Positions 1 to 5,588 of a stretch of 6,854 nt of DNA are shown here, in pieces. Under the pieces are notes generated by a model that was given only the letters and a program-made list of their open reading frames with translations, was not told where the DNA came from and made no database searches. The first letter of the stretch is position 1, and each line of letters begins with the position of its first letter. Location: contig CANFUB010000140.1 of assembly GCA_947450015.1 (NCBI GenBank), positions 1 through 6,854 on the forward strand. The letters are read 5' to 3'. Source of the DNA: Bacteroidota bacterium (GTDB lineage: Bacteria; Bacteroidota; Bacteroidia; NS11-12g; UBA955). The position numbers were made by a program, and so were the translations under genes.

Positions 1-689
1 GCCAACATCATGGCCGGTCCACCAACATCTAACATGTGCAAAGGATTGATGCCTTTTCTTTTGGCTACAATGATAACGGCAATACCGCCAACAATTAATC
101 CGCCATAAAAAGTTAAACCACTAAATGAAACAATATTACCCCATGGGTCGCGGTAGAATTCAGACAGATTCTCTAAAATATGAAATAATTTAGCACCAAT
201 AAGACCTCCAACGAAAGCTGCAAATGTGATACTGCCCATGTGGTAAGAAGGATCAATGGTTTTTATTTCTTCAATCGGCTCTGGCAATCTTTGCTTTTTA
301 TCTTGCCAATAGTTTAAACCAAGAAACAATGCTGCACCTATGATGCCGTATAAGAGGCTACCTTCGGTTGAAAGAATATAAGCTTGTGGATTATCGCCTG
401 TTAGAGAGAAATCAAAAAGCAAGGGTAAAAATTTATAACCAATGATTAATCCAGTAATGCCTGAGGCAATGTAATCTGATTGCGACATGGCGGCACCTCT
501 AATCACTTTTATTTGTTCGCCAGCACCAAGAACACCCAATTTAAATTTGCGTTTCAACTCAGCTGTCATTACCAAATTGGCAGCTACAAACGAAATGGCT
601 ACAAAAAAGCCAAATGAATTAATGAGTTTAAGGCCGGGCAATTCTATGCCAAACCAATCTTGAAAAATGAAATAAAAATTAGGATACAT
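1..689 (-). CDS. lgt: Prolipoprotein diacylglyceryl transferase, 3' end cut by window
   Basis: Inner-membrane enzyme that moves a diacylglyceryl group from phosphatidylglycerol to the lipobox cysteine of prolipoproteins, the first step of lipoprotein maturation. Seen: 229 complete codons from ATG at 689, open to the window edge. Residues about 22-45 form a hydrophobic helix (NSFGFFVAISFVAANLV). Residues 150-200 match the Lgt core, with GGLIGAKLF at 161-169 followed by SGLTFYGG at 190-197. This is the site of the GGMSFHGG motif of E. coli Lgt; Tyr195 stands where E. coli has His103, a common substitution in the family. The arginine-rich GRxxNF region lies beyond the window. The core starts about 90 residues later than in E. 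coli because of an inserted two-helix segment at about 70-140, which looks like a duplication of the core unit (see findings). The ATG lies inside the last codons of mtaB (11-bp overlap), suggesting translational coupling. Family identity is firm; only the C-terminal part is unseen. Confidence 0.93.
   Translation of the reverse strand, partial: MYPNFYFIFQDWFGIELPGLKLINSFGFFVAISFVAANLVMTAELKRKFKLGVLGAGEQIKVIRGAAMSQSDYIASGITGLIIGYKFLPLLFDFSLTGDNPQAYILSTEGSLLYGIIGAALFLGLNYWQDKKQRLPEPIEEIKTIDPSYHMGSITFAAFVGGLIGAKLFHILENLSEFYRDPWGNIVSFSGLTFYGGLIVGGIAVIIVAKRKGINPLHMLDVGGPAMML
102..209 (-). repeat. Lgt internal protein repeat, copy 2 (catalytic core copy)
   Basis: This stretch encodes Lgt residues 161-196, running from the GGLIGAK turn to the FYGG motif. 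It aligns without gaps to residues 80-115 at a constant offset of 81 residues. Twelve positions are identical: G161, I164, G165, K167, L172, S176, P182, I186, S188, G191, Y195 and G196. This copy is the one that aligns with the standard Lgt core of other phyla. The repeat is visible at protein level only; the DNA copies have diverged. Confidence 0.6.
345..452 (-). repeat. Lgt internal protein repeat, copy 1 (inserted copy)
   Basis: This stretch encodes Lgt residues 80-115, in the segment that E. coli-type Lgt lacks. It has the same layout as copy 2: a GxxIGxK helix start, a hydrophobic run, an Asn/Asp-Pro turn, then I-x-S-x-x-G followed by Tyr-Gly at the start of the next helix. Where copy 2 has FYGG, this copy has LYGI, so the second glycine is missing. 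It is followed by a charged linker (about residues 128-149) before copy 2 begins. Confidence 0.6.
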
Positions 690-2004
690 TTAATATATGG
701 GGTATTGTATAGTTGAGTTCGCCTTCTGCGAATCCATTGGCGTTAATATGCGATAAATTCACTTCGCAAACTTCATTTACCATCAAGGGATCGTAATCGG
801 TTTCGACTTTAATATAGTTCTCTGTAAAACCAAACATGCGATTGCTTTTTTCTTCTTGCTCGAAAAGCACATGGGCTTTGGTATTTAAAAATTGCTGATA
901 AAAATATTGCTTCTTTTTTTCACTTAAGATGCGCAACATGTCTGTTCTTTCGTTGCGTTTAAATTGATGCACTTTGCCACTCATTTTGCGGGCTGTGGTA
1001 TTGGCACGTTCTGAATAAGGGAACACGTGCAAATACGAAACATCCAATTGATTAATGAAATTATAGGTCTCTAAAAATTCCTCATCTGTCTCGCCAGGGA
1101 AACCAACAATCACATCGACTCCAATGGAACAATGGGGCATTAACTGTTTAATTTTTGCAACCTTTTCAGCATACAATTCGCGTTCATATTTTCTGCGCAT
1201 GGCTTTCAAAATGGTATTCGAACCACTTTGCAAAGGGATGTGAAAATGGGGCATAAATTTGTTGGAACGCGCCACAAATTCAATGATTTCATCGGTTAAT
1301 AAATTGGGCTCAATAGAAGAAATACGGTATCGGTCAATGCCTTCTACCTTATCGAGTTCTAAACACAAATCGAAAAATGTTTCACCGTTTTGAACACCAA
1401 AATCACCAAGGTTAACACCTGTTAGCACCACTTCTTTCACATTGGTTTCGGCCACTTGCCTTACCACTTTCATGGTTTCTTCAATGGTATTGCTGCGGCT
1501 TTTACCGCGCGCCAATGGAATGGTGCAGAAAGCACAAAAATAATCGCAACCATCTTGCAATTTTAAAAATGAACGGGTTCTATCGCCAACAGAAAAACCA
1601 GGAATGAAGACATTGGTTTCTTTGATATTTTGATTGTAAATTTTAGCGCGGTCTGCTTTTTCAAATCCTTCTTTTAAGTGTTCTACCAAATTGAATTTTT
1701 CAGCTGCACCTAAAACCAAGTCAACCCCCGGAATATTTGCTATTTCCTCTGGTTTTAATTGGGCATAACAACCAATAATAACAACGAAAGCGTTGGGATT
1801 TACCTTCAAGGCTTCTTTCACTACTTTCTTGCATTTTCTATCGGCATGATCGGTCACCGAACAAGTATTAATAACGTACACATCGGCTTTATCGGTAAAC
1901 TCTTTTTTCTCGAATCCAGCGGTTTCCAATTGGCGACCAATGGTGCTAGTTTCAGAGAAATTGAGTTTACAACCCAAGGTATAAAAAGCAACTGAATGAG
2001 GCAT
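679..2004 (-). CDS. mtaB: tRNA t6A37 methylthiotransferase MtaB
   Basis: Radical-SAM enzyme predicted to convert t6A at position 37 of ANN-decoding tRNAs to ms2t6A. Seen in 441 residues: an N-terminal methylthiotransferase domain with Cys12 (in TLGCKLN), Cys48 (NTCSVT) and Cys79 (GCYAQ) for the auxiliary 4Fe-4S cluster; a radical-SAM core with the CxxxCxxC triad Cys153/Cys157/Cys160 (GCDYFCAFCTIP); and a C-terminal TRAM RNA-binding region at about 374-432. All cluster ligands are present and the length is normal. The FYTLGCKLN opening points to the MtaB subfamily rather than MiaB (i6A) or RimO (ribosomal protein S12). ATG at 2004 gives the usual short N terminus before the first cysteine motif. 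A TAAATTTGC promoter element lies 8 nt upstream, so the mRNA may be nearly leaderless. The 3' end overlaps lgt by 11 bp. Confidence 0.95.
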   Translation of the reverse strand: MPHSVAFYTLGCKLNFSETSTIGRQLETAGFEKKEFTDKADVYVINTCSVTDHADRKCKKVVKEALKVNPNAFVVIIGCYAQLKPEEIANIPGVDLVLGAAEKFNLVEHLKEGFEKADRAKIYNQNIKETNVFIPGFSVGDRTRSFLKLQDGCDYFCAFCTIPLARGKSRSNTIEETMKVVRQVAETNVKEVVLTGVNLGDFGVQNGETFFDLCLELDKVEGIDRYRISSIEPNLLTDEIIEFVARSNKFMPHFHIPLQSGSNTILKAMRRKYERELYAEKVAKIKQLMPHCSIGVDVIVGFPGETDEEFLETYNFINQLDVSYLHVFPYSERANTTARKMSGKVHQFKRNERTDMLRILSEKKKQYFYQQFLNTKAHVLFEQEEKSNRMFGFTENYIKVETDYDPLMVNEVCEVNLSHINANGFAEGELNYTIPHILNVS

Positions 2005-2011
2005 TAAGTGT

Positions 2012-2044
2012 GCAAATTTAGGGCTTTTAAAGTATTAAAACGAA
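2012..2044 (-). promoter_or_regulatory. Candidate Bacteroidota-type promoter for mtaB-lgt
   Basis: On the minus strand, TAAATTTG (2020 to 2013) is an exact match to the Bacteroidota -7 consensus TAnnTTTG and is followed by C. A TTCG (2044 to 2041), close to the TTG/TTTG -33 element, lies 20 nt upstream, within the normal spacing. Only 8 nt separate the -7 element from the mtaB ATG, so a start site at the usual distance would leave a leader of a few nucleotides at most. It sits in the widest intergenic gap of the window, which supports it. The -33 match is imperfect. Confidence 0.55.
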
Positions 2045-2051
2045 CATTAAA

Positions 2052-2098
2052 ATGCGAATTAATTGGGTTTTAAAAAGTTTAAATTTCGCATAAAACCC
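2052..2098 (-). repeat. Interleaved inverted repeats at the queG 3' end
   Basis: On the minus strand, GGGTTTTA (2098-2091) pairs perfectly with TAAAACCC (2072-2065) across an 18-nt loop. A second pair, ATGCGAA (2091-2085) with TTCGCAT (2058-2052), is also perfect and extends by two A-T pairs past a one-base bulge. The arms alternate (a, b, a', b'), which is the topology of an H-type pseudoknot or of two competing hairpins. The region covers the last queG codons, its TAA stop and part of the gap before the mtaB promoter. It could attenuate or end the queG transcript, or bind a regulator as DNA. The stems are AT-rich and there is no clear U-run, so a classic terminator is not supported. Confidence 0.4.
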
Positions 2099-2985
2099 TT
2101 GAATTTAGTGCGTTTAATCGCACTTTTAGAAAATACATCTTCAAATACATCTTCAGTTATCTCCATCCAATCGGCATGGTTGAATTTTTGTATTTCAGGT
2201 AATATCTCAAAACGCACTTCTTGGTTTGGTTTTGAAAACCGGTTCCATGGACAAACATCTTGACAGATGTCGCAGCCAAAAGCCCAATGGTCCATTTTCC
2301 CTTTAAACTCAGTTGGAATAGCCTCTTTTAATTCGATGGTTAGATACGAAATACATTGTGAGGCATTAAGGGTTTTATTGGGCAGGATGGCATCTGTCGG
2401 ACAGGCATCAACACAGGCAGTACAAGAACCACAATAGTCTTTGATGGGCGAATCGTAACTGCATTCTAAATCCAAAATCAATTCGGCAATAAAGAAAAAA
2501 GAACCATGTCCTTTGTTAATTAGTAAACCATGTTTACCAATCCAGCCGAGTCCACTCCGTTCGGCCCAAGCCCTTTCCATTACTGGTGCACTATCTGTAA
2601 AGGCCCTTCCCTCCACCTTCCCAATTTGCGCTTCTATCTGCTGCATCATGGTTTTGCATTTATGCTTTAAAACTTCATGATAATCTTCACCATAGGCATA
2701 CTTGGCTATTTTGGCATCGCCCGATGTCTGAAGTTCTGAGGGATAATAGTTGTATAAAAGTGTAATGACAGACTTTGCGCCTGTTACCAATTTTGTTGGA
2801 TCCAAACGTTTGTCAAAATGATTGGCCAAATAGCCCATCTCTCCATTGTATCCTTTGTTAAGCCATACCTCTAGTCGCGATGCTTCTTGTTCGAGAAACT
2901 CAGCTTTGGCAATGCCACAAAAGGAAAAGCCTAGCGCTGATGCAATGCTTTTAATAATGTTAGAATTTTGAGATGCTTGGGACAT
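2059..2985 (-). CDS. queG: Epoxyqueuosine reductase QueG, short form
   Basis: Cobalamin-dependent iron-sulfur enzyme that reduces epoxyqueuosine to queuosine at wobble position 34 of GUN tRNAs, the last step of the pathway. Seen in 308 residues: the N-terminal DUF1730-type domain with the DSAPVMERAWA motif at 131-141, where Asp131 matches the proposed catalytic aspartate; then two 4Fe-4S clusters built from CGSCTACVDAC (Cys185, 188, 191, 195), Cys211, and CDICQDVC (Cys238, 241, 245). The IKRTKFKGFMRN segment near the C terminus is family-typical. E. coli QueG is about 379 residues and ends in HEAT-like repeats, which are absent here; short forms are common. ATG at 2985 lies 32 nt after the stop of the M23 gene, so cotranscription is likely. 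The 3' end lies in a set of interleaved inverted repeats. Confidence 0.95.
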   Translation of the reverse strand: MSQASQNSNIIKSIASALGFSFCGIAKAEFLEQEASRLEVWLNKGYNGEMGYLANHFDKRLDPTKLVTGAKSVITLLYNYYPSELQTSGDAKIAKYAYGEDYHEVLKHKCKTMMQQIEAQIGKVEGRAFTDSAPVMERAWAERSGLGWIGKHGLLINKGHGSFFFIAELILDLECSYDSPIKDYCGSCTACVDACPTDAILPNKTLNASQCISYLTIELKEAIPTEFKGKMDHWAFGCDICQDVCPWNRFSKPNQEVRFEILPEIQKFNHADWMEITEDVFEDVFSKSAIKRTKFKGFMRNLNFLKPN

Positions 2986-3017
2986 TGAAAGTAGTGAACG
3001 AAATTAAGAGAATCGTC

Positions 3018-3944
3018 TTATTTCACCTTCAATTTCTTTCCTAATTTTAGAATGCTGGTTGCTTTCATGTTATTCAACTTGCATAATTTGCTAACGGTAG
3101 TATGGTGTTTTCTAGCAATGGCGCCTAAGGTATCGCCCCTTTTAATCACATGGAATTTTTGAGCCTTTTTGGCTTTGGCATAGTGCGACTCACTGTGTTC
3201 TTCAGAGCCTCTCTTGGTTTTCTTAACCAATTGTGTGTTTTCAAATAAACTACCATCTATGGTAATTTCGTTATTTAATAATGAAAACCGATCGAATGCA
3301 ATAAATTTAGCAGGATCAATTGGCTTACCCATAAAACGCATTTCAAAATGCAGGTGAGAGCCAAAACTATGACCTGTGTTTCCGCCTAAACCAAGCACTT
3401 CGCCTGCTTTTACAGCTTGACCAACTTCAACCAAATTTTTTGAAAGGTGACCATACAATGTTTCTAAACCGTTGTGATGGCGAATTACCACCATGTTACC
3501 GTATCCATAATAATAGCGCGACATGCGAACCACACCATCGAAGGCACTTACCACTGAATCGCCTGTTTCTAAATCTAAATCGACACCTTGGTGGTGTTTA
3601 CCCCAACGGCTGCCAAACTCAGATGTTACCATCGAAGCAATTGGAATGCAAAATCCAAGTGAATCGTACGACAAGCACAAACTCACAGGCTCATTAAAAC
3701 TATTGTAATCGTATAAATACGGATTAAGATTTTCGCTGTCCCATGTATTTAAATACAACTCCCAAGCCGAGTTAAAAGTTGAATCAAATTCTGTTGTAAT
3801 TTTATCTGGTTCATAACCATAAAAGTCAGAATCATTGGAATTAATGAAATGTGTTATGGCATTTGCTTCGACAAAACCAATGCTCACCAAAAACAATGCA
3901 AAAAAAGCAGCTATTTTATAAAGATTGAAGAATTGATAAGGCAT
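3018..3944 (-). CDS. Secreted M23 peptidase with C-terminal LysM domain
   Basis: Predicted periplasmic zinc metallopeptidase that cuts peptide cross-links in peptidoglycan and is anchored by LysM. The open frame reaches 3980, but ATG at 3944 (308 residues) is preferred: it starts directly before a signal peptide (hydrophobic core IAAFFALFLVSIGF, likely cleavage after ANA at 27-29), and it shortens the overlap with ribF from 65 to 29 bp. Seen: the LytM/M23 fold with HxxxD (His118, Asp122 in HQGVD), His166 in YGHLS, and HLH (His197, His199), so the full zinc and catalytic set is present. Thus it should be an active enzyme and not a degenerate LytM activator. A LysM repeat spans about 264-308 (HVIKRGDTLGAIA start). 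No lipobox is visible, so it is not a lipoprotein. Cys90 and Cys99 just before the catalytic domain could form a disulfide. The substrate bond cannot be told from sequence. Confidence 0.92.
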   Translation of the reverse strand: MPYQFFNLYKIAAFFALFLVSIGFVEANAITHFINSNDSDFYGYEPDKITTEFDSTFNSAWELYLNTWDSENLNPYLYDYNSFNEPVSLCLSYDSLGFCIPIASMVTSEFGSRWGKHHQGVDLDLETGDSVVSAFDGVVRMSRYYYGYGNMVVIRHHNGLETLYGHLSKNLVEVGQAVKAGEVLGLGGNTGHSFGSHLHFEMRFMGKPIDPAKFIAFDRFSLLNNEITIDGSLFENTQLVKKTKRGSEEHSESHYAKAKKAQKFHVIKRGDTLGAIARKHHTTVSKLCKLNNMKATSILKLGKKLKVK

Positions 3945-4848
3945 TGCGTCTATCTGCATGCAAATTTTGTACCAAAACATCTAAATTTTCGAACTTAAGT
4001 TCATTTCGCATCCAATCAATTAATTGTATTTCAACGATTTCGCCATATATATCTTCATTAAAATCGAAAATATTAACTTCGATACTGAATTTTTTTCCTG
4101 GTATTGTTGGATTATCGCCAATATTCAGCATTCCACCATATTGCACATTATTAACCAATACTTTAACAGCATATACACCTTTGGCTGGCACTAACTTATT
4201 CGGATTTTCTATCTCTAAATTGGCAGTTGGGTAACCCAAAGTCCTTCCCAACTTTTTGCCGTGCACTACCCTTCCATGGAAATTATACGGTCGACCTAGG
4301 TATTGATTGGCAGTTTTAACATCACCTTCAACCAAAGCATTTCTTATTTTGGTACTACTAATGGTTATATGGTTTAAATCTTCGGCTGCTATCTCTTGCA
4401 CTTGGTAATGAAATTTCTCGGCATTGGCCTTTAACAAATGAATATCGCCTTCTCTATTTCTACCAAAACGGTGATCGTAGCCAATGATGGCCACTTGTAT
4501 ATTTAATTCATTCACCAAAAATTGATGTATATACTCTTCGGGGAGAATACTGCTAAATGATTTTGTAAATGGCACCACTACAACATTGTCAATCCCACAT
4601 TCTTCTATCACTTTCAACTTTTCATCTAGGGTTTGCAATAATTTTAGGTCATTGTCTTCTGGAAAAAGCAAAAGGCGTGGATGCGGCCAAAAGGTAAGCA
4701 AAACACTTTCGCCTCCTATGGCTTGGGTGGCTTGTTTTACTTGAAGCAATATTTTCTGATGGCCTAAATGTACCCCATCAAATGTGCCTTGGGTAAACAC
4801 AGTAGGTTTAAATTCTGGTAAATGGTCGAGGCTATCAAAAACACGCAT
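3916..4848 (-). CDS. ribF: Bifunctional riboflavin kinase / FAD synthetase
   Basis: Phosphorylates riboflavin to FMN and adenylylates FMN to FAD in the cytoplasm. ATG at 4848 gives 310 residues; an in-frame TTG at 4863 would add five residues overlapping truB and is less likely. Seen: an N-terminal FMN adenylyltransferase domain (about 1-160) with GTFDGVHLGH at 21-30, GYDHRFG at 123-129 and ISSTKIR at 163-169; and a C-terminal flavokinase domain (about 185-305) with GYPTAN at 205-210, GVYAV at 224-228 and the probable catalytic Glu257 in FSIEVNIFDF. Both domains are complete and the length is typical. The gene starts 2 nt after the truB stop (TAAGTATG), so translation is probably coupled, and its last 29 bp overlap the M23 gene. 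Confidence 0.96.
   Translation of the reverse strand: MRVFDSLDHLPEFKPTVFTQGTFDGVHLGHQKILLQVKQATQAIGGESVLLTFWPHPRLLLFPEDNDLKLLQTLDEKLKVIEECGIDNVVVVPFTKSFSSILPEEYIHQFLVNELNIQVAIIGYDHRFGRNREGDIHLLKANAEKFHYQVQEIAAEDLNHITISSTKIRNALVEGDVKTANQYLGRPYNFHGRVVHGKKLGRTLGYPTANLEIENPNKLVPAKGVYAVKVLVNNVQYGGMLNIGDNPTIPGKKFSIEVNIFDFNEDIYGEIVEIQLIDWMRNELKFENLDVLVQNLHADRRNALSILQSL
3960..3993 (-). promoter_or_regulatory. Possible internal promoter for the M23 gene
   Basis: On the minus strand, AAAATTTGC (3968-3960) differs from TAnnTTTG at only the first base, and TTCG (3993-3990) lies 21 nt upstream. This resembles the arrangement before mtaB. Both elements are inside the 3' end of ribF. A start site at the usual distance would fall near 3955, downstream of the two earlier in-frame starts (3980 and 3959), leaving ATG 3944 as the first usable start. 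The match is imperfect and such strings arise by chance in AT-rich DNA. Confidence 0.25.
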
Positions 4849-4850
4849 AC

Positions 4851-5588
4851 TTAGAAACCGCAAAGATGTTGAAAATCCTCAATATTAAAGGCATCATTAA
4901 TGTGATAATCGCCAATTTTTGTTCTGCGCAAGGCAGATAAATGAGACCCGCTTTTTAAATGCAAGCCAAAATCATTGGCCAAAGAGCGAATGTAAGTACC
5001 CTTGCTGCAGCCAACTTCGAAATCGATGTTAGGCAATTCACCACTTATTTTAAATTCGCTAATCGCAATCACCCGTTTTTTAATTTCTACTTCTATGCCT
5101 TGTCTCGCAAACTTATAAGCTCTGGTTCCATTGATTTTAACAGCCGAAAACACAGGTGGAGTTTGGGTTACATCGCCAGTAAAATATTGCGCTGCGTCCT
5201 TTAAGTCTTGGTCACTTAAATGCTGATAATCGAAGCTGGCATCAAATTCAGTTTCCAAATCATAACTCGGAGTGGTATGTCCAAACGTAATGGTGCCTGT
5301 ATAAACTTTTGCCTGGTTCTGAATTTGCTCTATCATTTTTGTGCACTTCCCTGTGCAGATGATCAACAAACCTGTGGCCAATGGATCGAGGGTGCCGGCA
5401 TGCCCAACACGCGCAGCTTTGGTGACATATTTAACCTTTTTTACAAGTTTAAACGAACTCCAATGCAAAGGTTTATCAAACAATAAAATGCTACCTGTTT
5501 TTAGTTTCTCGAGGTCGAAATTTTGGGGCGTTAGTAAATAATCGCTCAAAGGCGTTTCAACCTGATCAGAGTTTACTGAATTTTCCAT
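4851..5588 (-). CDS. truB: tRNA pseudouridine(55) synthase TruB
   Basis: Isomerises uridine 55 in the T loop of elongator tRNAs to pseudouridine and acts as a tRNA-folding chaperone. Seen in 245 residues: LLFDKPLHWSS at 35-45 (the DKPxGxxS motif), VGHAGTLDPLATGLL at 61-75 with catalytic Asp68, the QTPPVFSAVKINGTRAYKFAR block at about 142-162, and CSKGTYIRSLA at 194-204. The chain ends soon after RRTKIGDY (221-228), so the C-terminal PUA-like domain of longer TruB proteins is missing. The first 30 residues are a weakly conserved extension. ATG at 5588 overlaps the preceding gene by 23 bp; no promoter is evident ahead of it, and an A-rich, Shine-Dalgarno-free leader precedes it. Probable cotranscription with ribF. 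Confidence 0.95.
   Translation of the reverse strand: MENSVNSDQVETPLSDYLLTPQNFDLEKLKTGSILLFDKPLHWSSFKLVKKVKYVTKAARVGHAGTLDPLATGLLIICTGKCTKMIEQIQNQAKVYTGTITFGHTTPSYDLETEFDASFDYQHLSDQDLKDAAQYFTGDVTQTPPVFSAVKINGTRAYKFARQGIEVEIKKRVIAISEFKISGELPNIDFEVGCSKGTYIRSLANDFGLHLKSGSHLSALRRTKIGDYHINDAFNIEDFQHLCGF

Noticed and set aside
1759..1995. 78-codon plus-strand open frame opposite mtaB
   Set aside because: It lies fully antisense to a well-conserved gene, has no recognisable domain and shows no start region of its own.
2986..3008. TAATTTCG string before queG as a -7 promoter element
   Set aside because: It has one mismatch to TAnnTTTG and no -33 element at a suitable distance; the nearest TTG is 23 nt upstream.
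2999..3024. Small hairpin between the M23 gene and queG (TAAGA and TCTTA around a 6-nt loop)
   Set aside because: The stem is only 5 bp, or 8 bp with a bulge, almost all A-T, and lacks a following U-run, so a terminator call is not supported.
3440..3708. Two overlapping plus-strand open frames opposite the M23 catalytic domain
   Set aside because: Both are shadows of conserved catalytic coding sequence and have low-complexity, unlike-protein composition.
3944..4234. 96-codon plus-strand open frame opposite ribF
   Set aside because: Antisense to the conserved flavokinase domain, with no family resemblance and no promoter.
4849..4863. TTG start for ribF at 4863
   Set aside because: It would overlap truB and add five residues that the family does not need; ATG 4848 right after the truB stop fits better.
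4959..5541. Three plus-strand open frames opposite truB
   Set aside because: All lie over conserved TruB motifs; their lengths are as expected by chance in the complement of such a gene.
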